Shown here: positions 56,515-64,000 of the stretch, piece after piece | Numbering within the stretch: position 1 is the first letter of the stretch | Layout of the letters: the number at the start of each line of letters is the position of its first letter | From: Akkermansia muciniphila | Lineage (GTDB): Bacteria; Verrucomicrobiota; Verrucomicrobiia; Verrucomicrobiales; Akkermansiaceae | DNA: 64,000 nucleotides | Direction of reading: 5' to 3' | Assembly (NCBI GenBank): GCA_945879075.1 | Contig: CAMCUY010000002.1 | Span: forward strand, 1-64,000 | Translations under genes and position numbers: made by a program | Notes under the pieces: generated by a model | The model's input: the letters and a program-made list of their open reading frames with translations, nothing else | What the model was told of the DNA's origin: nothing | Database searches by the model: none

Positions 56515-57435
56515 GTGAAGGAAATTGCAACCATCGGAGCCGGCGTGGCGGGATTGACAGCTGCGTGGTCGCTGGCGAGGCATGGATTTGCACCGGTGGT
56601 TCTTGAGAAAAGTTCGAGCCTCTCGGGGCGGGCGGCATCGCGCGGCAGGGGAGGCGTAAGGTTCGATGACGGGGCGAATTCCTTTCGATTGGACAACCCG
56701 GCGAACGAGACGCTGGTGCGTCATGCTTTGCCGACTGACGACTTGGTGGAAATCTCCGGAGATGTATGGACCTTTGACGTTTCTGGCAAGCTGACGCCAG
56801 GGAATCCGAAGCACAACGCAGAGGCGAAATATACCTATCGAAACGGTATCAGCCAGTTGGGCAGGCTGTTGGCCGAGAGTTCGGGAGTGGAGGTGTGCCG
56901 GCAGACGCGCGTCATCTGACTCGATCAGCGCGGCAGGCGCTGGAGACTGGTGGATGGGGCGGGGAATGATGCGGGCGAGTACGATCGGGTCATTCTAACA
57001 TAAACTGCGCCCCAGTGCATGAAAATCATCGGGTCCAGCACGATGGCAGTATCCCCTTAAGGCGGATCTCACCCGCGCCCTGGCTGAATCCAGCTAACAT
57101 CCTCAGTTATCGTTCGTCCTTGGCTACGAGCAAGCCCTAGCCCGATCACAGCCGTTACATGCGCTGTTGAGCACGGATTACCGGAATGCGGTGGCATGGC
57201 TGGGTTTCGAGGAATACAAGCCGGGGCATCTTCGGACGGTCAGGGAGTCCTTGTGGTCCAGATGTTGCCCGTCTGGACGGGTCAGCGGTTCGATGTTGAT
57301 CGGGAGGAACTTCTTGAGTCGGTCAGCCGTGAGGCGGGGATGCCGTCTGCATCCGACGCGTCCACCCGTTTCAAGACCATGGCCGAAGCCAGTCGCGTGA
57401 TGGTGGAGGATATCCAGGCTCGTGAAGAAGGGTGA
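56515..57435 (+). pseudogene. FAD/NAD-dependent amine oxidase-like flavoprotein, decayed
   Basis: From a GTG at 56515 the frame reads VKEIATIGAGVAGLTAAWSL (dinucleotide motif) and HGFAPVVLEKSSSLSGRAAS (FAD ribose site), then RNGISQLGRLLAESSGVEV, and stops at 56917. The text continues in frame pieces: RRWRLVDGAGNDAGEYDRVI with a stop, FVLGYEQALARSQP, YRNAVAWLGFEEYKPGHL and, in another frame, QMLPVWTGQRFDVDREELLE and AEASRVMVEDIQAREEG. The whole matches a renalase/amine-oxidase-like NAD(P)/FAD protein with at least three lesions. It is convergent with pyk. Confidence 0.8.
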
Positions 57436-57449
57436 GTAGGGCCAGCGGC

Positions 57450-58853
57450 TTAGGCGTGGTGCAGCAAAATCGAGTTCGCAGCAAAGTGATCGGATAGAAT
57501 GTCAGAAACGATGACCAGCGGCGTGCCCGGCCGGACGAGGTCTTCCTTCCGCAGCAGCTCGCTAACGCGCTGGATGGTTTCCTCGATGTTGGAGGCGAAG
57601 GGCAGCTTAATGCCGCGGATGCCGCGGGTCAGGGAGAGCTTGCGGCAGACGTGCTCGGTGGGGGTGAATGCATAGAAGCCGGAGGTCCGCGGCCGCAGCA
57701 TGGCCACGTGGTTGGCTAGAACGCCGCGGCGGGTGAGCACGACGAGCCGCGCGTCCGGCAGCGAGTCCGCCAGAGTGACGGCGGCGCGGGCGGTCTTCTG
57801 CCGCTCGTCGCGGAGCAGCACGTTCTGGCCGAAGCCGTGGCCGCCGGAGCGCTCGATACGCGAGGAAATGCGGACGAGCGCTTCCACGCAGCGCTCCGGA
57901 TAGCGACCCACCGAGGTTTCGCCGGAAAGCATCAAACAGTCAGCTTCCTCGTAAGCAGCGTTCATCACGTCGGTGACTTCCGCGCGGGTCGGGGTGGGGT
58001 TGGTGATCATCGATTCTAACAACTGGGTGGCGACGATGACGCGGGTGCCGAGCTCGTGGCAGCGCTTGACGATGCGGCGCTGGAGGATAGGCAGTTCCTC
58101 GAACTCGACCTCCGTGCCCAGATCGCCGCGGGCGACCATGATGACGTCGGCCTCGTGGATGATGGCGTCGATATTGCGGATGGCTTCTTGGTCCTCAACC
58201 TTAGCGACGATCTGCGCCTCGCCTTCAAGCGCCTGCATCGCCTCGCGCAGTTCACGGACATGGGCGGAGTCGCGGACGAACGAGCCGGCGATGTAGTCGG
58301 CGCCGCACTCGACGGCGAGCGAAAGGTCTCTGTGGTCCTTTTCAGTGAGCGCGGGGAGGTTGAGGCGGACGCCAGGAAGATTGATGTGGCGGCGGGAGCC
58401 CATCGAGCCCGGCGTCTTTACCGAGCAGAGAATGCGGTCGGTTTCCACCACGTCGATGCGCATCAGCATGGCGCCGTTGTCGACGACGAGCGTGTTGCCC
58501 ACGGTGACGTCGCCCATGAGGCCGTCGTAGTTGACAGTGGTGGATAGCGGGACCGACTTGTCCGCGCCGACTTTGCGGAACTCGACGATGTCGCCTTCCA
58601 GCAGGTCGTAGGGTTTGTCGAGGTCGCCGGTGCGGATGGATGGGCCGGTGAGGTCGAAGAGGACGGCGATGTGGGCGTCCCGCGCTTCGGATTGGCGGCG
58701 GACTCGCTTGGTCATTTCCGCGGCCCACTCGTGCTTGGCGTGGCTCATGTTGAGCCGGAAAACGTTGGTGCCCGCGTCGATGAGCTTGCCGATCATTTCT
58801 TCGGCTTCGGTGGCAGGGCCCAGGGTGATGATGATCTTGGTTTTGCGTGACAT
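57450..58853 (-). CDS. pyk: Pyruvate kinase
   Basis: 467 residues from MSRKTKIIITLGPATEAEEM (58853); the 87 upstream tracked codons are not conserved. Makes pyruvate and ATP from phosphoenolpyruvate. NMSHAKHEWAAEM (usually NFSHGxHE) is the first substrate motif; FDLTGPSIRTG, ADYIAGSFVRDSAHV, QIVAKVEDQEAI (catalytic Lys and Mg Glu) and VARGDLGTEVEFEELP follow, then RAEVTDVMNAAYEEADCLMLSGETSVGRYP. The C-terminal allosteric domain is present. The VED (normally IEN) and GTE (normally GVE) changes are minor. Upstream is uvrD on the same strand. Confidence 0.94.
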   Translation of the reverse strand: MSRKTKIIITLGPATEAEEMIGKLIDAGTNVFRLNMSHAKHEWAAEMTKRVRRQSEARDAHIAVLFDLTGPSIRTGDLDKPYDLLEGDIVEFRKVGADKSVPLSTTVNYDGLMGDVTVGNTLVVDNGAMLMRIDVVETDRILCSVKTPGSMGSRRHINLPGVRLNLPALTEKDHRDLSLAVECGADYIAGSFVRDSAHVRELREAMQALEGEAQIVAKVEDQEAIRNIDAIIHEADVIMVARGDLGTEVEFEELPILQRRIVKRCHELGTRVIVATQLLESMITNPTPTRAEVTDVMNAAYEEADCLMLSGETSVGRYPERCVEALVRISSRIERSGGHGFGQNVLLRDERQKTARAAVTLADSLPDARLVVLTRRGVLANHVAMLRPRTSGFYAFTPTEHVCRKLSLTRGIRGIKLPFASNIEETIQRVSELLRKEDLVRPGTPLVIVSDILSDHFAANSILLHHA

Positions 58854-58989
58854 GGATTCGAGGATCTGAGCTACGGGCGGGACCGGATCGTCCGCCCCGG
58901 GGCAGGAAACATGCCCGGCGCATCCAGAGCAAGCCGGGAAGCGGAAATGATGCCTATTGCCGCCTATTACCCTCGAAATCCTCGGTTTT

Positions 58990-61002
58990 TCAAGCATCGT
59001 CGAGCAAGCCCTTGAGCCCGCCGAAGAAATTGTCGAGCTCGTCGGAGCTCGGAGCCGCGCCGAGGATATCGTCGTAGGTGGTGTGGGTGAGGTGCTTGTC
59101 GTCGAGCTCGCCAATGAAGCTGCTAGGTTGGCAGCCGGTTTCCTGGCCCCACTTGATGCGGGTGGAGCAGTAAGTCATGGTCAGCTGGTCCTGAGCGCGG
59201 GTGATGCCGACGTATAACAACCGCCGTTCCTCGTCCTTGGTGCCCTCCGCGATGCTGCGGGTGTGCGGCAGGAATCCTTCTTCGAGGCCGACGAGGAAGA
59301 CGATGGGGAATTCGAGGCCTTTCGATGCGTGGAGGGTGATGAGAGTGACGCCTTGTTTTTTCTCAAGATCCTCGTCGTCCTTGTCGGAAGCAAGGGCGCT
59401 GTGGTCGAGAAAGGACTGTAGCGTCTTCTTGGGCCCTTTCGCCAGGTGCTGGCGGAGGCTGTCCACGACGCTGAAAATGCCTTCGCCGCGTTGCTGACGC
59501 TCGCTGTCGGTCTTGCACGCGCGCTCGATCCACGGAAGGTATTCGATTTGCTTGATCAGCGCGTCCAGCACGTCGGCGGGGTTTTCCCTGGCGATTTCGA
59601 TGCGGTTCTTGGCGCCGGCGATGGTGGCGACAAACTCCTGCACGGCGTTGGCGGCCTTGCCTCCTAACTGGTCGGTGAAATTCGGATCGCACAGCGCCTG
59701 CCAGACGGACTCATGGTGCTCGCGGCTCCAGTCAGTGGCGAGCACGGCGGTGGACTGGCCGATGCCGCGGTTCGGCGCGTTGAGCACGCGCAGCAGGGCG
59801 ACGTCCGCATCCGGCGCGGCGAGGAGCTGGGCGTAGGCGAGCACGTCGCGAACTTCCCGGCGGTCGTAGAAACTCTGCGCGCCGACCATCCGGTAGGGCA
59901 TCTTGCGCTCGCGGAAGGCGAGCTCGAGCTTGCGGCTCTGGCCGTTGGTGCGGAACAGGATGGCGAAATCCTCCCACTCGCGGCCGACCGCGCCTTTTTC
60001 CGCCATGATTTCCTCGGCGATGAACTCCGCCTCCTCGTCGTCGCCGGGCATCGCGACGATGCGCACCGGGTCGCCGTCCTTGCGGGTGGAGCGGAGGATC
60101 TTCTCGCGGCGGCCGATGTTGTGTTTGATCAGGCTGTTCGCGGTGTGGAGGACGGCGTGGGTGGAGCGGTAGTTTTCCTCCAGCCGAATGACTTTCGGGT
60201 TGGGGAAAAATTTCTCGAACTGGAGGATGTTTGCCACCTCCGCGCCGCGCCAGCCGTAGATCGACTGGTCATCGTCGCCGACGACGCAGACATGATAGTT
60301 CGGCGGGCCGACGAGCTGCTGGAGCAGACGCATCTGGAGCGCATTGGTGTCCTGGAACTCGTCCACGGTGACGCGGGTATAGCGCTGCCGGAAGACTTCG
60401 CGGACGTCTTCGTGCTCCCGGAGGATTTGTTCGCCCATCAGCAGCAGGTCGTCGAAATCCACGGCGTTCTGGGCGCGCAGTTCGTTCTGATAGGCCACGC
60501 CGAGCATGGCGAAGTATTCGTCCTCCAGATCCTGGGGATCGATGCCTTTGTTTTTCCCCTTGGAAATCGCAGTAAGCACCTCGTCCGGCTTCACCTTCTC
60601 CGAGCTGCCGCCCTTGCGGACGAGCAGTTGCTTCATCAGTCCGACTTGGTCCGAGTGCGAGCAGATCGAGAAGTTTTTCTTGTAGCCGAGCTTGTCGATG
60701 CCGCCGCGCAGGATGCGGACGCAGAGCGAGTGGAAAGTGCAGACGGTCATCGCCTCGGCGGACTTTTTTGAAACCATGCCGCCGATCCGCTCGCGCATTT
60801 CGCTGGCTGCCTTGTTGGTGAAGGTGACGGCGAGGATTTCCGAGGCGGCGATCCGCTTTTCCAGCATGTGCGCGATTCGGCAGGTGACCGTGCGGGTTTT
60901 ACCGGTGCCTGCGCCGGCGAGCAACATCACCGGGCCGTCGAGAGCGCCCACGGCTTCGCGCTGGGCTTGATTCAGGGAGTCGAAAGAGAACGAGGAGGCC
61001 AT
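58990..61002 (-). CDS. UvrD/PcrA-type ATP-dependent DNA helicase
   Basis: 670 residues; a superfamily 1A helicase. Q motif LNQAQREAVGALDGPVMLL, Walker A AGAGTGKTRTVTCRI, motif Ia VTFTNKAASEMRERI, Walker B VDEFQDTNALQMRLL, motif III VVGDDDQSIYGWRGAEV, motif IV LEENYRSTHAVLHTAN, motif V VTLITLHASKGLEFPIVF, motif VI EERRLLYVGITRAQDQL. The C-terminal ~60 residues are less conserved. It unwinds 3'-to-5' in repair and replication restart. It is closest to PcrA/Rep by length; naming beyond that is not possible here. It is followed by pyk after 136 bp. Confidence 0.94.
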   Translation of the reverse strand: MASSFSFDSLNQAQREAVGALDGPVMLLAGAGTGKTRTVTCRIAHMLEKRIAASEILAVTFTNKAASEMRERIGGMVSKKSAEAMTVCTFHSLCVRILRGGIDKLGYKKNFSICSHSDQVGLMKQLLVRKGGSSEKVKPDEVLTAISKGKNKGIDPQDLEDEYFAMLGVAYQNELRAQNAVDFDDLLLMGEQILREHEDVREVFRQRYTRVTVDEFQDTNALQMRLLQQLVGPPNYHVCVVGDDDQSIYGWRGAEVANILQFEKFFPNPKVIRLEENYRSTHAVLHTANSLIKHNIGRREKILRSTRKDGDPVRIVAMPGDDEEAEFIAEEIMAEKGAVGREWEDFAILFRTNGQSRKLELAFRERKMPYRMVGAQSFYDRREVRDVLAYAQLLAAPDADVALLRVLNAPNRGIGQSTAVLATDWSREHHESVWQALCDPNFTDQLGGKAANAVQEFVATIAGAKNRIEIARENPADVLDALIKQIEYLPWIERACKTDSERQQRGEGIFSVVDSLRQHLAKGPKKTLQSFLDHSALASDKDDEDLEKKQGVTLITLHASKGLEFPIVFLVGLEEGFLPHTRSIAEGTKDEERRLLYVGITRAQDQLTMTYCSTRIKWGQETGCQPSSFIGELDDKHLTHTTYDDILGAAPSSDELDNFFGGLKGLLDDA

Positions 61003-61084
61003 CGGCGGGCGGAGTCAAGCGGGGTCGGGGCGGGGTGGCGAGCGCGGAAAAACTCAATTGTCGCAAATTCGGCGCGGCGGTGCC

Positions 61085-62110
61085 TCAGCGCCACAGCTCG
61101 CACGCGTGCGCCGCGAATCCCGCGCCGAACGCGGTGAGCCACAGCCGTTGGTCGTCGGCCCGGTTCTCTGCCAGCCGCTGCTCGAGGGCGAACAGCACCG
61201 AGGGGCTGCTCATGTTGCCGTGATCGCGCAGCACCTCGCGGGTTTCTGTTAAATGAAACGGCAGCACGCTTTCCAGAGCCTCCACCACGTCGCGCCCGCC
61301 GGAGTGGGCGAGCACTTGGTCCGGCTCACCCGTCCGCTGGGCAAATAGCCCGGCGACTGCTTCGGCGGCCAATCCTGGCACCGCGCGGTGGAGTTGGTTT
61401 TTCAACTTTCCCGCTGAGTTCACAAAGCGGATTTTCTCCCGTTCCTGCGGGCGATGAGTGGTGGTGAAATGGCCCGCTTGCCAATCGCCAGCAGCGCCGT
61501 CGGCCGTCCAGATTACCGCCGCCGCGCCGTCGCCAAACAGGCAGAGGCTGATCAGGACGCCGGGATCGTCATCGGCGAAAAACGCCGCCGAACAGATTTC
61601 CACCGCCACCGTGGCGACCACGGCCTGCGGGTTTACTGCTAGAAATCCCTGTGCGGCCCGCAGCATCGGGATGGCGGCGCCGCAGCCCAGACCGACGAGG
61701 TCGGCCAGATAGACATCATGCCGCATTCCCGTCAGCTCGGCCACGTGGCTGCTCACGCCGGGACAAAGGTAGCCGGTGCAGGTGCAGACGAAAAGCGCGT
61801 CCACATCCGCAGCCACCCGACCGGATTTCCGCAAGGCGTCCAGCAGCGCGGCGCTCGCCAGCGGCGGGGCTTCAAGCTCGAAACTGTGATTGAGCTTCTC
61901 CGCGCAGTGGCCGAACGATTCCTCGATGGAATCCAGCGCGAGATTCCGCCGTTCGATTCCCGAGGCTTCGTTCGTCAGGATTTTCTCCATCAGTGCCATC
62001 GATCGCGGCTTGAGGGTTGCGGGGAAATCTCCTTCCTGCATGGCGTTCCAGCATGCTTGCTGGGTGAACGAGCGGGGCGGAACAGCGGTGGCGATGGAGC
62101 TGAGATACAT
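61085..62110 (-). CDS. Type III polyketide synthase (chalcone/stilbene synthase family)
   Basis: 341 residues from [15 protein letters not shown] (62110). The catalytic triad of the family is intact: Cys143 in [14 protein letters not shown], His269 in [14 protein letters not shown] and Asn299 in [19 protein letters not shown]-like and [20 protein letters not shown] are also characteristic. It extends an acyl starter with malonyl-CoA to pyrones or resorcinols; the starter is unknown, but bacterial relatives in such operons make alkylresorcinols or alkylpyrones. It is the third gene of methyltransferase-oxidoreductase-PKS, starting 17 bp after the oxidoreductase. Confidence 0.94.
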   Translation of the reverse strand: MYLSSIATAVPPRSFTQQACWNAMQEGDFPATLKPRSMALMEKILTNEASGIERRNLALDSIEESFGHCAEKLNHSFELEAPPLASAALLDALRKSGRVAADVDALFVCTCTGYLCPGVSSHVAELTGMRHDVYLADLVGLGCGAAIPMLRAAQGFLAVNPQAVVATVAVEICSAAFFADDDPGVLISLCLFGDGAAAVIWTADGAAGDWQAGHFTTTHRPQEREKIRFVNSAGKLKNQLHRAVPGLAAEAVAGLFAQRTGEPDQVLAHSGGRDVVEALESVLPFHLTETREVLRDHGNMSSPSVLFALEQRLAENRADDQRLWLTAFGAGFAAHACELWR

Positions 62111-62127
62111 GATGGGAGCGGACAAAT

Positions 62128-63144
62128 TTAGCGAATGAGAGTGAGCATCGGTTGGAAGGGTAACAAGTGCGCTGCTGCCAGATTTTGCAGCAGCGTCCGG
62201 CCGCAGGCGTTGAGTAAAACCGGATGCAGCAGCGCCGCTGCCGCCAGCCTGCGTTTGAATTTCCGGCGCACCGCCGCCCGCACCGAGTTGGCCGCGTCCT
62301 GCCAGGATTGTCCGCCCCGCGACCATGCGACAAGTGGGCCGACCGCGCATTCCGCCGCTTGAAAAGCCATCGACATCCCGTTTCCCGTGAACGGCGGGAT
62401 CATGCTCTCCGCGTCGCCGAGCGCGAGCAGGCTGGGCAGGGGCGTTTGGCGTCCGAGCTCAAAACCCGCCACCGCGGAAAACGATCCCGCCCGCCACTCG
62501 CCGTTCCGCAATGCGGTCGCAAGTTCGCGGTTTCCGCCCGCATCCAGATAGGCCGGCAGCAAGTCAGCGCCCCTCGCCGGGAGCGAACGGTCGATCCGGA
62601 ACAACCCGCAGACATTGGTCCAGCCGTCTTCCACCGCAGCGAGTCCGGCGTAGCCGTTAGTGCCCGCGTGCATTTCCAAATCCGCGGTCATCGGCAGGTC
62701 GCGGACGTGGGCCTTGAGTCCGAGCCACTGGCCGTTGCGCGGGCGTCGTCCCGCCGTCCAGACGAAGCCATCCCGTTGCTCCGGCCGGGCTCGCGTTTCC
62801 GTCCTGACCGTGCCGCCGAGCGCTTCGAGGTGATCCTTGAGGCGTGCATCCAAGCAATAGCGGGAAATCCCTAACGCCGGGTCTTTGAAATGATCGCGAT
62901 GGATCAGGCGCCCGCTTTCATGCCAGCCTAGCGACCGGTGGCGGAGCGCGTCTTCGAACAGATTGGCGATTCCAAGCGCGGCTAGCGTCTCGCCGGTGAC
63001 GCCGGAAATGAACTCGCCGCAAACCCGGTGCCGCGGATAGATCCCCGCCTCCAGGACCACCACCGGCACCTCGTGCCGGCGCAGGGCGGCGGCCAGCGAC
63101 AATCCCGCCAAGCCCCCGCCAGCGATGGTGATTTCCTGTTTCAA
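62128..63144 (-). CDS. FAD-dependent oxidoreductase of the type III PKS operon
   Basis: 338 residues from the TTG at 63144 ([20 protein letters not shown]), which overlaps the methyltransferase stop by 4 bp; the tracked ORF starts far upstream inside that gene. FAD motifs: [14 protein letters not shown] (Rossmann), [20 protein letters not shown], and [20 protein letters not shown] (GD motif) in the C-terminal half. It resembles geranylgeranyl-reductase/flavin monooxygenase-type enzymes (UbiH/lycopene-cyclase-like fold). It would hydroxylate or reduce the polyketide product, as SrsC-like proteins do; that role is inference. Confidence 0.88.
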   Translation of the reverse strand: MKQEITIAGGGLAGLSLAAALRRHEVPVVVLEAGIYPRHRVCGEFISGVTGETLAALGIANLFEDALRHRSLGWHESGRLIHRDHFKDPALGISRYCLDARLKDHLEALGGTVRTETRARPEQRDGFVWTAGRRPRNGQWLGLKAHVRDLPMTADLEMHAGTNGYAGLAAVEDGWTNVCGLFRIDRSLPARGADLLPAYLDAGGNRELATALRNGEWRAGSFSAVAGFELGRQTPLPSLLALGDAESMIPPFTGNGMSMAFQAAECAVGPLVAWSRGGQSWQDAANSVRAAVRRKFKRRLAAAALLHPVLLNACGRTLLQNLAAAHLLPFQPMLTLIR

Positions 63145-63854
63145 TGCCGCGATGCTAACACGCGTCTGGCCCCGCGCCACGTGGAAGTTTCGCGGATTTG
63201 CCAGCGACCTGGATCGAGTCCGAGAAGTCCGGTGATTTCCCCCGCCGCGAAGCCCGCCCGGATGCTGACGTGCATGTCGTGCCGCGTCACGCGATTGATC
63301 CACGGGTGCATCAGTGCGCCGAGGAAATGCGGCAGGCGGGCGCGGTCCGGTTCGTTGAAAACGAGCACCTCGAAATTCCTAAACCAGTGCGCCAAGGCCG
63401 TTAGCGAATCGCCCTCGAAATGGTGCAGGAACAAACTCGCCACCAACACGCCGCCTGGTTTCGGAACAGGCGCGACGAAAACATCCCCGCGCCGCCACTC
63501 GACCCGCAAATCCAGATCGCCGGGTGCCGGAGCCAGATCATAGGCGGTCACGGCTGCATGAGGAAATAATCGGGTCAGTTTGCCGCAGAGTATTCCTTCG
63601 CCAGCGCCGATCTCGACGATCCCGCGTCCCGCCGCCTCCGGAAACCGGCGGACCGTCCGGCACACCCAGTGCTCGTTGCCCATCAGCAGATTGATCCGTC
63701 GCAGGTCCCGTCGGCTGCGCTGTGCCTCCGGATCATCGTGAGGCAGATGATCGAGCAGTTCCGGGATGACGACGCGTTTTGTCACAGGCGTGCAGGCTAG
63801 TTGCCGCGCGGTTTCCCACAACGCATAAGATTTCCCGTGATGACTTGCTGGCAT
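63141..63854 (-). CDS. Class I SAM-dependent methyltransferase of the type III PKS operon
   Basis: About 237 residues from MPASHHGKSYALWETA (63854); the 29 earlier codons in the track are antisense to the divergent gene. A helical N-terminal part (LLDHLPHDDPEAQRSRRDLR) precedes motif I, IVEIGAGEGILCGKLTRLF, then acidic AYDLAPAPGDLDL, GGVLVASLFLHHFEGDSLTA and LVFNEPDRARLPHFLGAL. It overlaps the oxidoreductase by 4 bp (TTGA). It would methylate the polyketide or its lipid chain; substrate not known. It is the first gene of the operon, 26 bp from a divergent start. Confidence 0.87.
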   Translation of the reverse strand: MPASHHGKSYALWETARQLACTPVTKRVVIPELLDHLPHDDPEAQRSRRDLRRINLLMGNEHWVCRTVRRFPEAAGRGIVEIGAGEGILCGKLTRLFPHAAVTAYDLAPAPGDLDLRVEWRRGDVFVAPVPKPGGVLVASLFLHHFEGDSLTALAHWFRNFEVLVFNEPDRARLPHFLGALMHPWINRVTRHDMHVSIRAGFAAGEITGLLGLDPGRWQIRETSTWRGARRVLASRH

Positions 63855-63880
63855 GATCGATCTCCGCCTAAGCTCGCGCC

Positions 63881-64000
63881 ATGCCGCAGCCACCCCGCCG
63901 ACCGTTCCGCGCCCAACAAGGCCGGAAACCCGCGCCGCCAACCGGAAACAAGCCGCCCGCCGCCAAGGATCGCGGCTGGGACCCCGTGGCCGCGTGGTAT
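63881..64000 (+). CDS. Partial gene, probable methyltransferase N-terminus
   Basis: An ATG at 63881 opens 40 codons that run off the window: a basic Pro-rich leader (QPPRRPFRAQQGRKPAPP) then RGWDPVAAWY. WDPVAAWYD is a common entry to the helical N-terminus of class I SAM methyltransferases in this phylum. It is divergent from the type III PKS operon with a 26-bp gap between starts. The call is tentative as no motif I is in view. Confidence 0.5.
   Translation, partial: MPQPPRRPFRAQQGRKPAPPTGNKPPAAKDRGWDPVAAWY

Overview
The window looks like a chromosomal segment of a GC-rich member of the Verrucomicrobiota, probably the Akkermansiaceae/Verrucomicrobiaceae side. This is inferred from a secreted autotransporter-type beta-strand repeat protein with a DPDGDGITNLMEF tail, a secreted barrel-like protein, a decayed WDLPPLRYSET-type protein, and a complete mreBCD-mrdA-rng-prfA block. 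Weak Shine-Dalgarno signals and some GTG/TTG starts fit. No rRNA, tRNA, CRISPR array or phage was seen.

Layout. 0-4.5 kb: glycan module (GH30 glycosidase entering from the left edge, repeat protein, remnants of galM and a sulfatase). 4.8-15.2 kb: SNF2 helicase, DUF3592 protein, subtilase, a decayed secreted protein, the panC-dapA-class V aminotransferase run and dusB. 15.7-18.8 kb: DUF2071 protein and a tight radical-SAM / TIGR03915 / DUF2256 cassette, followed by a wrecked IS3 element. 19.7-25.6 kb: menF-like, leuB, AGCS symporter, Alx-type TerC, decayed class II aldolase, orphan. 25.6-36 kb: minus-strand run of an ABC exporter, galK, a glucan operon (mdoG, an unknown membrane protein, mdoH), methyltransferase, TerC, sufE and ubiA. 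36.2-41.4 kb: accessory patch with a bacterial nitric oxide synthase, a possibly frameshifted orphan, type II NADH dehydrogenase, a DUF6788-like protein and a broken IS4 transposase. 41.8-49.3 kb: cell-shape and RNA-turnover block. 49.7-52 kb: TPR protein, secreted barrel-like protein, L9. 52.1-57.4 kb: recQ remnant, secreted formylglycine-generating enzyme, domain-swapped photolyase/cryptochrome relative, ADP-ribosylglycohydrolase, decayed flavoprotein. 57.4-64 kb: pyruvate kinase, UvrD/PcrA helicase, a three-gene type III polyketide operon, and the start of a divergent gene.

Three themes stand out. First, several self-contained functional cassettes: NOS, the type III PKS/oxidoreductase/methyltransferase operon, the radical-SAM DNA-metabolism cassette and the MdoG/MdoH operon with an extra membrane partner. 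Second, a high density of eroded genes and IS elements for 64 kb (galM, sulfatase, WDLPP-type protein, class II aldolase, recQ, flavoprotein, IS3, IS4). Third, short intergenic palindromes (core CCGACTG-TCT-CAGTCGG) and one GAACATCGAAC-type dispersed repeat. Functional names come from recognising motifs by eye; no database search was run.
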